Assembly: GCA_022578965.1 (NCBI GenBank)
Contig: MU400552.1
Span: 279,119 to 343,118 of the forward strand
Direction: 5' to 3'
Length of the DNA stretch: 64,000 nt
Source: Xylaria sp. FL1777
Taxonomy: Eukaryota > Ascomycota > Sordariomycetes > Xylariales > Xylariaceae
Below the pieces are notes generated by a model. It searched no databases, was not told the DNA's origin, and saw only the letters and a program-made list of their open reading frames with translations. The translations under genes were made by a program, and so were the position numbers. This document shows, one piece after another, positions 21,859 to 34,353 of the stretch (the first letter of the stretch is position 1; the number at the start of each line of letters is the position of its first letter).

Positions 21859-22125
21859 ATGACTATGACTCGTTCGGATACTTACTGTCCACTTAATGTG
21901 TGCAATGACTTCATTCAGACGATGCATGGTAAAGAGGGAGGGCCATATTCGTTTGTCACATTGAAGCAGTTCATGGAAGCAGTAGAAGCGGGATGCCCAA
22001 CCTGTCGTCTGTTCCTGGACGCGCTCCTTTGCGTTCACCCAGGAGGCAAGAGTGAACTTTTCAATCATATGAAGCGCCACCAGTTACGTGAAACGCATCC
22101 GCATAAGGCCGGTTATCGTCCCTGA
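21859..22125 (+). pseudogene. HET-like N-terminal fragment
   Basis: 88 codons with YCPLNVC followed by VTLKQFMEAVEAGCPTCRLF and LDAL. This Cys-x(n)-F...AGCxxCxLxLDAL pattern is the typical pre-domain region of HET proteins and matches the GGCPLCSLAADAL region of the ankyrin-HET protein at 19.2 kb. The frame then runs into the antisense of the truncated HET gene and stops. It is probably a rearranged fragment. A fortuitous antisense frame is the alternative. Confidence 0.35.
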
Positions 22126-22870
22126 GAAACGCGGCGACATCGTCCCAATCAAGTGTCTCAGTTCCTACGATCAGAAGTACACGGCCCGCACAGGAAATCT
22201 CCTGCATTACCCATATACGAGACCACAGCGGGGCCCAACGAAAAAGGGACTTCAATGCTGTCTCGTCGTCGTCCGATAGTATCCAGTGCTGAGCTTCATC
22301 TTGGTCGCCACGCGCTAGCGCTCGGGGATTTCTCCTCCTCCACCGGCGCTGCATATCATCAAGAGTTTCGGCGTCATGGTTATATATCTTCCGAAAAATC
22401 CTCAAACCGGGTTTTAAACGTTCCAGGTGCTCATTGGCGACTCTATTGCCATCCTCCCCAGAAGGCGTTCGACAACTCCCAGGGTTTGGTCCTAACCACG
22501 CCAGATCCTGTGTGCATCGTGAGTATATATTCTTCATGAGCGTGACTTGGTGGTTGCGCTCTGCGATGTCTGCCTGGTTTATGCAGAGCGCATCAACCCA
22601 AAGGATACGGTCTGCTGAGGCATGCCTAAGGTATCGTAGTGCACTCTCAAGATTTTCTGTTATATTGAATGGTTTCTCATCGACCAAAATATGCTGCGTG
22701 AACTTGAGAGGCCCCCATACGTATGACAGCGCCTCATACTCAGGTATGTCATTGAGGTAAGCATGGAAAAGCGAGCATTGGAGTACGTCATCAAAGGACT
22801 TCGAAGGATGTAGACGAAGCAGGCGGATTACTTCTCGTTCTAGGTTAAGAGGCCGGTAGATTGTAGACAT
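22061..22870 (-). CDS. truncated HET-domain protein
   Basis: 269 residues from ATG 22870. The HET domain is well preserved: YEALSYVWG, ILWVDALCINQADIAERNHQ, the LMKNIYSRCTQDLAWLGPNP block and WSRIWVMQEISCAG. The protein stops shortly after DDVAAFLRDDNRPYADAF. Family members usually continue for several hundred residues, and no continuation is seen on this strand. Instead an oppositely oriented HET-like fragment begins at the break. This is either a truncated pseudogene or a short HET-only protein. Short HET-only forms exist in the family, so function cannot be excluded. Confidence 0.7.
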   Translation of the reverse strand: MSTIYRPLNLEREVIRLLRLHPSKSFDDVLQCSLFHAYLNDIPEYEALSYVWGPLKFTQHILVDEKPFNITENLESALRYLRHASADRILWVDALCINQADIAERNHQVTLMKNIYSRCTQDLAWLGPNPGSCRTPSGEDGNRVANEHLERLKPGLRIFRKIYNHDAETLDDMQRRWRRRNPRALARGDQDEAQHWILSDDDETALKSLFRWAPLWSRIWVMQEISCAGRVLLIVGTETLDWDDVAAFLRDDNRPYADAFHVTGGASYD

Positions 22871-23022
22871 TATACGCACACAATATTTCTGCTTGTGAAC
22901 TTGTATTCACCTGATGGTTGGAAAGGAATGAATTGCTTGTTCCAGTTTACAGGCAGCTAGTATTGTGGCTGTGCCAGTCATCTCCCCGACTTGGTATTGT
23001 GGCTTGTTTTCTTGCATGTTTT

Positions 23023-24027
23023 TTACAAGCCATTAATTCCTATTTTTAGATATGCCGGATCCTCGTCGATTCGCCTCCTAATTTTACCACTTTGCAATTT
23101 CTCTACATCCCACGACGCCCACACGAATCGCCCGTGAAGAAATTTAGCCTCAGGGGACGCAGCCCATACAGCAAAGTGGCCTGGTAGATCAACTAGGTGA
23201 CCGATATTAATATCAAGTCGCTTTGAATAGGACCGTAGCATTCAATAGCACTTACCGTGATCCCAGGGGAGCGAATCCTTAGTGTATCCCTTGGCTTGAG
23301 CTTGCTCGGTGAATATAGCACCAGGGTTATAGCTGATAATCTGAATCTTTTCCGGTGAGCTGTCTTGAGCGATCAGTTGTAGTCCTAGTTGGACTGAGTG
23401 CTTTGTTAATCCATAAGCCGGATACTCGCTGCCGATATTAAAGTCATGAACGGAAACAGACGACACATAAACGAGATACTGCTCAGTGGTAAATTAGATA
23501 TATTCAATGTGCCCGCATGGGTGCACTCACCTTCGTCCCGGAAGCACCTTTCTCCCCTTGTCTGTCGAATCGTTCTGACATTTGTAGCTGTGCTCGGACA
23601 TTTATATCGAATGCTTTCCAAGTCTCTGCAATGCCGAGTTCACGCAGAGGTTTACTTGGAGGGAACGCGACAGCACTGAGGACAAGAACATCCACCACTA
23701 CACCGTCTAATTTGAGCTTGTCCCAAAGAGCCTCAACGGCCTCTTGATTTGAGACATCGCAGGGAATTCCAATGACTTCGGTTTTGTCGGCTTCTTGTTG
23801 CAAGTCTTTCGCGGCCTTAGCTACTACTTCTACTCGACGTCCAGTGATAATTACCCTTTTGGCTGAAGCCTTCACGAACCCACGAGCGATACCGTATCCG
23901 ATGCCGGTAGTGCCGCCAGAGACGAGAACGGTCCTACCAATTGTGAGAGCTCAGGTCGCAAGGGTGAAATGGCGTCGTAGGTGTCCTTATGGATAGGATC
24001 AGTAAAAGTCGCGTATTTGCCGTACAT
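23023..24027 (-). pseudogene. short-chain dehydrogenase/reductase (SDR), frame-broken
   Basis: Exons 24027-23531, 23478-23256 and 23192-23023 (introns 52 and 63 bases). The start is MYGKYATFTDPIHKDTYDAI. The Rossmann glycine motif reads TVLVSGGTTGIGYGIA, followed by RVIITGRR, the NVRAQL block, VYVSSVSVHD, the YPAYGLTKH catalytic Tyr/Lys block (Tyr-x3-Lys), YNPGAIFTEQA and a C-terminal LPGHFAVWAASPEAKFLHGR. Exon 1 is one base short: the frame of the first 28 or so codons (ending RPELS) and that of the glycine motif differ by -1 near 23,945. Everything else is intact. It would encode an NAD(P)-dependent oxidoreductase of unknown substrate, either recently inactivated or affected by an assembly error. 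Confidence 0.75.
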
Positions 24028-27000
24028 ATTTATGACTTGACAGCAGTAACCTAAAGTGAATAATTGAGCGTAAAGGTATGGAATGCGCGTTCGTGAATAA
24101 TGTGAATATCGGTTTTAGCGACGCTGCCGTTGTCGTATACCTCGTCCCCGGGAGCCTTAAAGAGGGATGCATCCTTCGGGGTTCCCATAAGCAGAGTTCC
24201 ACAATTGTTCATCATTATTTGAGAGGTATGCAGCTCATCTTTTCAATGCACGTCTCTCTCCACCATTCTCTGTGCATTCCTTACCCCTCTAAGTATACTA
24301 CGGCAAGTATTGCATGATTAGAGCCTCAAATGCTCTATGTAGCAGTATCATTTAGCCCTGCTGATTATAATAAAGGGTTATAAAAAAGGGATATAAAGAA
24401 GGACCGTAACGAAAGACTACATCAAAATATTGGCGCCACCTGTTGACAAGAAATGCAGTGTAGTAAGCGCGTGGCGTCCCGAAGTCCGGACAATACACTA
24501 TACTCAAGGTCAATAAAACATGGATGTTATTTTAGGCCATCTCTGACTGTCGAGACTTAATAAAAGCTGTGATAATGAGTGCTATCAAGTCAGGAGCGTA
24601 ATGCAATGATCTCTCAACAAACTATCTCGGAACTTTACAGAAATTGAAACTGTTAAAAGCTGTAACATATATTAGTCACACAATATTAAAATTGGTAGTA
24701 GCTAGTACCCATCCCCGTGATGGAGACGTATTCTAGTATTCGCATAGGGCGACACTCTTAACGTTGAGTGGAAGTACGCTGCGCGAAGACCCTTCAGATA
24801 TTTAGCCCAAAACTCAACGACTTTGTTCTGCATGAAGGTCATTAGAACTACAGGTCAAGGGGTTGGTCGTGCAAGTCACAATGTGATGGTTTTATCCGCT
24901 GCAGAAACGGGAAGCTGTCAGTCGTGTAAGACGATATGAAGAGATCTACGTGGTGACAGCTAATATATCTAGATCTGGTCTTGTTAGATAGAATAGAATA
25001 GAAAGCGCATCTTGGGACAGAAGGCATTCGGGAGATGACCCGACTATTGTGCAATACGACTTGCTATATATTCGGTGTTAAACCGTAACTATCTCCAATA
25101 TTCTTAATATTAGACATTAGGTACGATGTCATTAAGTCAGCTACCATTAGTGCTTCGTCCAGTCGCCCTCTCGGTATAATCGCTAGTGCGTCCCTCCATT
25201 AGGCCAGGAAAATGTCAAGAGCCTGGGATAATGCGTTGTATTACCCGAGACCTTTTCACACTGAATGAACTTATCATCAACTATTATACTAGCGCCTCTT
25301 ACATGACTAATCTACACATATTTCAACTGGATCTTGTGGCAGATGTCTTCTTTTCTCAGTTTCTGATCAAGGGGGCACGGAAAGCTGGCATTAATGTTTT
25401 TGAAGCTGTTGAGACAGAAGTAAACTTTACCCTCTTTCAATTAGCTTGACGACGATTACAATTTCATGGGAAACGTCAAAGGACTACGTATAAAGGTTAG
25501 GCTTCTAAGCCCGGGGCTGAAGTGACTCTAACGCACCCAGACGTCGACGTCCACATCGTATAACTATCTGAAGAAACTATCCTTCACTAACTGTATAGAT
25601 AGACATACGAGATATTAAATTTGAGCATCCGCCCGCCCTCAAGTTGAAGTTTATGAATGCATTCACGTGTGGTTTTCGCCATCTGCAATGGAGCTGTAAT
25701 ATGACTATAGATATGGCTAGGGAACGGACAGTCACCTTCTCAAGCTGAGTCACTTTGGTGAGAAATTCTACCTATACGCATAGCACCGAAAGGTTACACA
25801 AGAATAATAACTGTTAATTCCTCGAGATGTCGTTTTCGGTCGCCTGTCTCGGCTTCCTCAAAAATCCTCGTCGCTAGGCCCAGGACGATTCTGTCCCTAA
25901 GCAAGCTTCTCTTAACTGGATGACACCTCTCTGGCAGCGCAGTATTGAGCTTGCCACTAAAAGATAGCGTGTCTGTGTACAAAGTCGGAAGTAATTTTAG
26001 GGAAATGAACCTGTCTTACCGCCAAATGGCTGTTGGCTATAATTCGTGATTCACCCTAGGCCGCTACTTTATAAGAGGGGATGCTAGAGCTTGTCTTCCA
26101 GAAAACGAAAAACGAAATCCCCAAGAATAACATGGCAAAGAATTTCTATGCGCCATAAGCTCTATCTCGACCAGTCATAGCAACCAAGATGTGGCAACTT
26201 TCCAGATGGTATTATAGTTCCATATAGACCCCTAGGATCTGTATGATGGGCTTGGAGTATATATATTATGGGCTATCTCCCCAACTGGTATTTGGGAAGC
26301 CCTAGGGGCCAACTGACCAAACTACACACCCATGTATGGCTGATGACTCCTCTCCTACCTACTATGTGACTTCGTGTGGGCTATCTATTCACTCTGGGAC
26401 AACTCCCTCTGACACGACTGTATGCTGAGCTACAGGAGTTCCGCGAATGTCGCGTTCTGCTCACCGTTTTAATTATTAATAGGAATGAGGTTGTCGTTTC
26501 ATTTCGAAGTCCTCTTTAAAGCCAACCCAATGAGCGCTACCATGTGGAAAAATGCTACAGCGAGCATAATAGTCTCTCTCTTGCTTCTCCCCCCATTTCT
26601 GCTGCACAGATGTCATTCTTCATTGGTATAGAGTAGTTTTGAAGATACAATTTTAATAGAATATAGCTGTAATACCGATAGTTACTATCTATATACCAGT
26701 ACATTGCCATCACCCTCTTAGAAATCGCTTGCTTGATATTAGAACTTTGGCTAGCGATGAGGGCGAAGTTCAACATCACGATGCCCGATTCCACGCCAAT
26801 ATGACCAGACACTAACAATATAAATCATTTAAGAAATTGACAGCCTTGGTATGAACATACGATAAACAACACATGAATAAGCACGAATATAATGAAACAT
26901 CGTGGCGGCAGTCTCTTGTCTCCGTACTCTCAATAGGGACTAGTCGATGGCTTACTGGTTGTGAGGAGTATGGAAAGAGACCCTCCAATGTTAAATCGAA

Positions 27001-27804
27001 TTCAATCGCCACACTATTTCTCTTAAGTTGGCCCGATTACGCCCAAACTAAGAATGGTCACGAGCAACTTGGTCTACACTAAGTACATACTAACTCTAAT
27101 TGTAATTTATTTTTTACAACAATTAAGGCCAGAATTTTCGGTCTTACCAAGCACATAAGATTAGTATGCTTTAGTGTAGTTAAATAATTTGATAAATATA
27201 TATCAGAAGAGCTGCAGTAGCATAAAACTCGGAGAAGTCGAAACACGTGAAAGAAGCGAGTATGCAGTTATCTATGTGAGGGTCTGGCAACGTGAGGAAT
27301 TTTCATACCTAACGAAGTGTAGTTAGTACTTACTTTGGCACAAGTATATAAGAATCCTATTTATTAGGAAGCGAAATGGTGCGCCATAATTGTGGTGGTT
27401 CTAGATCAGGTGGAATTAGCAGATTCCAATGCGGACCCCTCATATCTCCACCATATCTATTCAGTCGGCAAATTGCGATACATATTATCTACAATTGAGT
27501 AGTGTAAGCAACTAAAGGAGTTAAAGTAAATTAATAACTCCTTAGAGAGGTATTTCTATGCATAGTGTGTGATTCTATCATACTAGTTACTACTAGCTAT
27601 CTATCTTCCTCATGCAAGCAGGAGTCGGTGTGTCGCCATGCATGATTCTTGTGGAATTCTCAGGCAAGTCATTTCAACCGGCGCTTCTAAAATCACCTAG
27701 ATTGGGTATAGGATGCTAAAGACACCACGCCATTCATTACAACTCTTTCACAGCCGCATATGTTTCCATACAGGGGCCAATAACCAACAACCTAAACTAT
27801 GACC
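24028..27804. other. long gene-free interval
   Basis: 3.8 kb without a frame carrying recognisable motifs or splice structure. Composition is moderately AT-rich with many short stops on all frames. It may include decayed repeats that cannot be assigned by eye. Confidence 0.45.
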
Positions 27805-29541
27805 CTACGCAATGGGACCGAAGAAGCTGAATAAGCCATTAGGGTCATACTTCTTTTTCAGACCCTTGAGACGGCTCTGACGCCAGCCGTCGTACCCGTA
27901 CCAGTTCACCGGCTTCTCGTTTCCATAGGCGTAGTTGACGTAGGAGTGGAGCTCTTTGCTGCCGCTACTCTGGTAGAGGATGTTGCGAAGCTTGTTTCCG
28001 ATGCTTTCGACTTGGTCGTCTAGTGTCTTGTTGGTGGGTGTGTAGGTTATTAGTGGCGAGACGAGGAGGTTGTCGTTGCGGAAGGCGAAGGCAGTCGAGC
28101 TGCTGTTGACAGCCCGCACACCCTGCTGGGGATACGCCTCAAACATGAAGATGGAGTTGGTAAAGGGCGAGTCTGCGCCCCCAACGTAAGCCGCGAAGGC
28201 ATCGTACGCTGTCTTCTGTGCCGTCACATTATACTGCCGCAGATAAAGTGGGAAACGCGGGTTCGCAAGCCCGGCTTTCTGGCATGGGGGAGAGTCGACG
28301 GCGATTCCAGTCCACCCTGCCAGGTCGCGGTACGTGCCCGACATGGCCTCGGACGAGAGGGGCCCAATGGCTTGGAAGGGGCTGGTGTAGGCCGAGTCGA
28401 CCGCCGTGACCCCTTCTTGAATAATATAGAATAAGATGATAGGCTGTGGCCTCGGTCAGAATGCATCAAAGTCTGGCGGCTCTTGACTTACCCTATCCGG
28501 GTCTAAGTCGGGGATGTTCAGCCAGTACGACCAGTTAATTATGTCGGCAGGTAAATTGGAGAAGTGCTTGTTAGCTGTGTCGTAAACTTCCTCGACCTTG
28601 TCACCGCTAAAAATAAGGGTCTCGATTGCCCAGTTGCTATGCACAATATCATAGACCTTCGTAGTAACGGAGGTAACGATACCGAAGTTCTGCCCGGCTC
28701 CTTTTACGGCCCACCAGAGGTCCGATGATGAATTGATAGTATGCCGGACGCCGTCAGCCAACACGATGTTCATCGAGGTAGATTGATCGGCAACAAGCCC
28801 GTGGTGTCCCTGAAGCCAGCCGTGGCCGCCCCCAAGAGCAGGTCCAAGATAGCTGACACATTCACATGTTCCGGTCACTGCGTATGCGGTCAGTCCCATC
28901 GGATTTTTCAAGTCTAATATGGTTGTGATGCACCTGTCTGTTTCCCCAACGCCCAAAGGGTATCGGTGACGGTCTTGGACAAGGTACCGCCCCCAATAGT
29001 AGCCGTCTTTCCATTTGAAGATAATACGACACTTGACAGTGAACTTAATGAAATGGCGACTCCTTGACCCATCCCACCGAGTGTAGTAATAGCTCCATGA
29101 ACACCATTAAAGGCTAAGACGGGCAAGCCGCACTTGTGCGCTTGTTGTACCTAAGCCGCAAACTACCATGAGCAACATATCATATTGGAGTCGAAGTCGT
29201 GGACGAGGGGAGATGGGGTGATGCACAAAACTGGTGCGCTGGCGAAGCACTGGTGTTACAAGAAGCATTCGGCAGGTAAAAAGACTCACCGTATGCGCAA
29301 CATCATTCTCGGTAGCTGGAACCACAACAAGGTTTACCGTGGGAGTGTCTAGCTGGGACCATCTTGTCGTTGCCGCCACAAACTCGTCGGATCCCGGAAG
29401 ATGAACCGCGGCGGCGGTCGAGAGCACGCTCCCTAGGATCTGAACAAGCTGATCGGGCGAATTGCACTTGGTGGGGGATGAGGTATTGCCAAGAGCGCCG
29501 TGCGCGTAAGCAAATAGGAGAGCGGCACAGAATCGACGCAT
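27805..29541 (-). CDS. FAD-linked oxidase, berberine-bridge-enzyme type
   Basis: Exons 29541-29290, 29150-28934, 28877-28492 and 28443-27805 (introns 139, 56 and 48 bases) give 497 residues, normal for the family. The start MRRFCAALLFAYAHGALG is a probable signal peptide, so the protein is likely secreted. The FAD-binding PCMH fold shows FNGVHGAITTLGGM with His102, and GTCECVSYLGPALGGGHG with Cys161. These positions correspond to the His and Cys that carry bicovalent FAD in BBE-like enzymes. Further landmarks are ADIINWSYWLNIPD, the NWYGYDGWRQSRL block and KKYDPNGLFSFFGPI, the C-terminal BBE signature. Expected reaction: O2-dependent oxidation of an alcohol, sugar or alkaloid-like substrate. 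The substrate cannot be told. The first coding ATG used is 29541; an upstream in-frame extension lacks a leader. Confidence 0.88.
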
Positions 29542-30814
29542 TTTGCAGGGGAGGTGCCGTTTCGCAATACTACTGTATGAAAGAGTAACTTTGCATTTAA
29601 CAGGCTGAATCGATCCTGCAAAAATCTGCAGCACTTGATCGACGTGGCTTTGAAAGGGTCAAGTAGTTTGGTGGAAGGGCTTCCCCAACGCCAACCTCGC
29701 TCTTTCGCCCATCACGCACGACAGTCCGCCCCTGGTCCACCTACCTATTCCATGACCCTGAATGTTAGCTCAGGGCAGATTCCAAGCGTTGACCGGGATG
29801 TAGCTAGGGTCATGACTAAGGTGTTACCGCAGTGTTACCGGTGCTACCATCTATATTTCTTCCATTTATGAAAGTACCGACCAATAGCTAGCAGTTAGTT
29901 CTTTTAGGAGGCTTTAGCACACGTGTGTGATTGGATTGTTAGTGGCCCCTTGCATAAAGCTTGTGCTTGGACTAATAGAATCCCGGAATAAGTCCCGCGT
30001 GCGGTGGGCGGGAAGATCGATTCATTTTTTTCGGTGGGCTTTCGAAGCTAAAGATCTGAGTAAGATCTTGAGATGAGTTGTATCTAGTCTATTAGGTATG
30101 TTCTTTGAGTTCCTACATGTATGTAGGTCCTAGCAGGACTAACCAGCGCCATCTAGTGTACGATTGACCAGAAATTACCGCTCTATAATATACTTAAACC
30201 CATTGATGCCCTCCTTTTAGTGACATCCTCGACTAACTCGTAAACATCTGTTATATGTAGTTCAAGGATCTAGGCATACGCATAAGCTGTTAGTTCTACC
30301 TGCAGCCATACTTGCCTATAAGCCCCACCGTCATTTTGTTGTTATCTCCAAGGTGTCCCAACTAACTTATCTGGTATGAGAAGTAGGAAAATTGCGTGGA
30401 CGCCTTATAGACGTCTTGTGGACACCTTCCAGGGTGGGTTTAAGTTTAAGTCCTGGCGTCCGATTCCGCATGTGTCGAACTCCGAGAAAGACTAATATGA
30501 TGCCGCAAGGATTCCCAGTAGAACTACCTCATTGGGCTTAATAGCCAAGACAATCACAAACCACTGGGGTATACGGCTAGCTACATAAAACACAACCAGT
30601 TTTAGTATAATATCGGTACCACCGGCGTTGTGCGTGGTCTTTTCGGTGACGAAATGTTAGGCCCTCGTCTGACTAGCAAGAGTCTTGACATTCAAGCCCT
30701 CTTCAACTCTTCCGACGATCGACAATTGGGACGCCTTTGTATCGCCCAAGATACGAAGCCAGAGTCCAATTCACCATGCTTTGCGACCAGTAAACACCCT
30801 TTGTCGAGTATCAA
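29542..30814. other. divergent intergenic region
   Basis: This lies between the start codons of the BBE-type oxidase (minus) and the rhodopsin-domain gene (plus), so both promoters lie here. No coding signal is seen. Confidence 0.5.
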
Positions 30815-32266
30815 ATGTCTGTCAACAACAACCCCGGCCCTGGTCTTGACCCCGTAGCTGCTGCCCAGGCGGCAGCGGAGGCGCGTTCGTTTAACATCCA
30901 GGTGTGGACTCTTTACGCAATTGGAGTGTTCGTAACTATTCTCCGGACATATGCTCGAATAGCGGCCGTCGGCATAAGAAACCAGAAAGCAGATGACCTC
31001 TTCATCTGGATTGCTATCGTATGTATACTCACTGACCCCGTTGCGTAGTATGAAGTTCTCGTTACTGACCCTCGTGTAGCTATTTTACACTGCCCAGACT
31101 GCCTTGGGCTATAACGTGGGAAATGTCGCCCACGGCCTCGCCAACAACGGGATGACGGACGCCGAACGACTTGCATTATCTCCCAATGACCCAGAATACC
31201 ACAATAGGTCGGTACTGCACTGAGAACCCCCCCGGAGACGTTGCTAAGTTTCTTCCATATTTAGAGTGATAGGCTCGAAGATCCAATTGGCAGGCTGGTC
31301 TGTCTATTCAGCATTGATGTGCTTTCTCAAGCTATCCATGCTGGTCTTCTATATCCGACTTACTGTATGTTTCCCCAACGAGCGTCAGATGTCAACAGCT
31401 AACGAGCTCGTAGCAAGGATTAGGCCGGCGCTATCAACTTCTAATATGGTCAGGATTTGCTCTAGTCATTGGAACCTTCATCGCGTCGCTGGGGGTCATC
31501 CTCCTTTCCTGCCTGCCATTCCATAATAATTGGCAGATTTACCCAAATCCAGGCAACCACTGCCAGCCTGCTATATCCAGAACAATTGTCTGGACCTGCT
31601 TTGCTGCAAGCGCCTCAACTGACGTATATCTAATACTAATACCACTTCCTATGCTATGGGGCTCTTCCTTAAAGCTCGTCAAGAAGATCGCGTCGAGCAT
31701 TGTACTAGGAGCGGGCATATTCGTTCTCGTGAGCGCTACGCTGAAGACTGTCTTCGTCATAGTTGTAAGTAATATCCCACTCATGATCTTCGATTTCACT
31801 TCAAAGCTCTAATGTAACGTCCCCGAAGGACCCTATCAATGGAGCCCAACTCGCTGGACAGTGGGGCACGCGCGAAGCCTTTGTCGCCGTTTTCACAACA
31901 AATCTCCCTATGATATTTCCTCTCATCAAGGGCTGGCTTAGCCCTATATTTGGCACTGAGCTTCGTTCGACCCAGAAGTCTTACATGCAACGTTATGGTA
32001 CCCAGACCATCGGTGGCGGGAGCAAAGGCGGCAGGCGTAAAGCACAGGCGTCTCCTGAATTTGTCACCAACTTCAGCGAAACCGATAGTCGAGAGCTTAT
32101 AATACACGAGATCCCGCTACAAAACGTGAATATCTCTGGCGAGCCTGGCACGCGTTCTTATTCATCAAATGCGGTATACGTCTCGACCGAGGTAGACGTG
32201 GTTCATGAAAACGTCATTGGGGACAGTCATATTGAGAAAAGGGACCATAGTCACGAGGGCTGGTAA
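30815..32266 (+). CDS. SAT4/rhodopsin-domain integral membrane protein
   Basis: Exons 30815-31018, 31080-31207, 31265-31364, 31414-31764 and 31829-32266 (introns 61, 57, 49 and 64 bases) give 406 residues. Seven hydrophobic helices fit the fungal rhodopsin domain: VWTLYAIGVFVTILRTYARI, the ADDLFIWIAI block at the first splice, FYTAQTALGY, GWSVYSALMCFLKLSMLVFY with its conserved FLKLS, LIWSGFALVIGTFIASLGVI, the DVYLILIPLPMLWGSSL block, and AFVAVFTTNLPMIFPLIKGW. The charged C-terminal tail of about 110 residues is presumably cytosolic. The family is plasma-membrane and largely uncharacterised, and some members are PTH11-like receptor candidates. It should not be read as a light sensor, because no retinal lysine is evident. 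Every exon junction restores a helix. Confidence 0.87.
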
Positions 32267-32743
32267 CCGCAGAATCTAGGTTAGCGAGCTATTGTTTTCG
32301 CAGTGAATGCTCCATAGTAGAACATTCACCTCAAAAATCGGAGTAACGGCCTTTAGAGCTTTGAATTATTATGCGTTACCTTGTGCATCAATGCACGTCT
32401 ACTTCACTTTGAGCTTTGACTATGTATGGTACAAAACCGTCTTCCCTAGAAGTTGGCCTACGAATAGGTGTACCTTATCGAATTTGGGAACCTTTTCCAG
32501 CTTAGCCCTACACAGCATGTTAGTAGGTTTCTCTACTTTATTTAGCCTCCCATGGAATTTCTCATTTTCACCAAGCGATATTTTGACCCTTACTGATACG
32601 CGAATTAAAAAGGATATAGCTGAAACTACTAAAGCTCGGAGGCCTTCGGTCATGCGACAGCTACTAGAGCAAGGAAAGTGGTTTGTATCTTATTTACAGG
32701 GGAGTACCAGACCGACCTCCATAATGCACTAAGCCGTGCAAGT
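32267..32743. other. tail-to-tail intergenic spacer
   Basis: This lies between the 3' ends of the rhodopsin-domain gene and the DUF1399 gene. A 141-codon plus-strand frame at 32,307-32,732 has no motif and is judged fortuitous. Confidence 0.4.
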
Positions 32744-34353
32744 TCAGTCATCATCAGCACTAAATTTCCGCCTATAAATAGGGAGAAGTTTTTCACCCTT
32801 TTGCCGAGCAATCTCAACAGCTCGGTAATAAGCAACTCTAGAGTGAGCCTCGCGAGCTACAGATGCAATGTCGGTCTTGCTATCTTCGGATGCAATAGCG
32901 GAACGCAAGCCCTCGCAATCCCAGCAAAGACAGTTTCGATACTCGTCAGCAAAACGGATACGATAAAGGGCTTTGGTGTTCTCAAAAGCAGGGTCAAGGG
33001 TTGCCGCCCCCAGCTTGTCATTATGGTCGATGAATCGGCCGGCTATTTCTGCCGTTGCTAATTCGTACTGGGCTGGCGAGCACTGATGCGTATGCCATAC
33101 AATATCAACGTCGAGAGTTGGTACGAGCATCGTCCGCGGATATAATTTGAATAGTTTGAGAAATCTTTCGTACCGGACTGAAGCTCGTGTCAATGTTCCC
33201 TCCACAGCTGGGCTTCGGATCCACAGCTGCCTGTCCATTTTATCGACAAAGACAGACTGCCTCTTGACTGCGTCAACAAGTTTTTCCACTGTATCATCTT
33301 TGCTTACAGCCACGCGGCATGAATCCAGGAATCCGCGCTCGAGAAGGTTTATGATATCTTGTTCGCTCGATACGTCTGGTATATCTTCCGGGACTAGTCC
33401 GCGACCTTGGCTCTCGTCATGGCTACGACCGTGATTTTCTAAACAATTACGTACGACCAATGACTTTTGCTCCTCTGTGAGGAAGCCAAGCAGATCTGGA
33501 TGCAGGCTACATTTATCCTGGAACCAGGCCTGATCACTTTCAGAGAGTTGAAATGCCCAATCACGGCTTTCCGAGTCTATAGTTGCATGCTGATACACGT
33601 TAACTTTCGCGCTCCGTCATCATCGTGGTGAAGACAGCAAATAAGATGACATACAATCTGGTTCCATGGGAAGGGGACCGTGGACAAGCGATTTAGCCCC
33701 CTTTTTTCGAAAGAGCGGAACCATTTTGGATTCAGAAGTAAGGCATGCCAAACCATTAAAACGTCTAGGACATATTAGTACGGGCAATGAAGGTATGGCT
33801 GATTGTCAGTACCAATCGGTGGAAGATGTAGCGACTGGGCTGGTTCCTCTGGCCAGCTGGAGCCTTCCTCAATAATCGCAATCCAAGACAAGAAGCGCGA
33901 GGCGGCAAGTCTCAAAAATAGGGGCCATTTTGCCTCTCTTCTCTTATCAAAAGTCTCATCTCGAAGTTTCACAGGCTCCCGCTCCCAGCGACTACTGTAC
34001 CCCTCGTATATCCTGCGTTTGCGAAATACTGTGCGGTTTTCCGGCTTAATCCCAAAGACCTCGTCTAACCTCCTTGACGACTGAACCTCAATTCGGAGGT
34101 GCCGAAACGCTTGCAATAGTTCTAGATGCGTGGCACATTCTGCGACACTAGGAAGCTTTCTAGACTCCTCTTGCAAGCCTCTGGAGTCGGTGCCGAAATC
34201 GAAAAGGCTCGGGTCGGGGATTTTTGGGTTACTTGACGACGAGGTAGCTTTCATAAATGTAGCTCGCAGGTCGTCTTGATGTAACTGGCGAGACAATGCT
34301 TGCTTGCTGCATTGATGAAGAGAATTCTGATTGTCGTCGAGGGATAGTGACAT
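32744..34353 (-). CDS. DUF1399 / glycine-rich-domain-containing-protein-like (GRDP)
   Basis: Exons 34353-33813, 33764-33655 and 33589-32744 (introns 48 and 65 bases) give 498 residues. Landmarks of the family: SVAECATHLELLQAFRHLRI, KWPLFLRLAASRFLSWI, LPPIDVLMVWHALLLNP (restored by the first splice), FPWNQIHATID (restored by the second), VPTLDVDIVWHTHQCSPAQY, and the Cys pair CLCWDC. The paired VWH boxes (VLMVWHA and DIVWHTH) define DUF1399. The biochemical role is unknown in fungi. Plant GRDPs are linked to stress and RNA binding, which need not apply here. This copy ends without the glycine-rich tail of many relatives. It is divergent from the gene at 34877. Confidence 0.85.

Noticed and set aside
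21778..22080. 100-codon minus-strand frame as continuation of the truncated HET gene
   Set aside because: It is in another frame, lacks HET C-terminal motifs, and is the antisense of the plus-strand HET-like fragment.
32307..32732. 141-codon plus-strand frame downstream of the rhodopsin-domain gene
   Set aside because: No Met-to-stop logic with splicing, no motif, and it lies in a tail-to-tail spacer.
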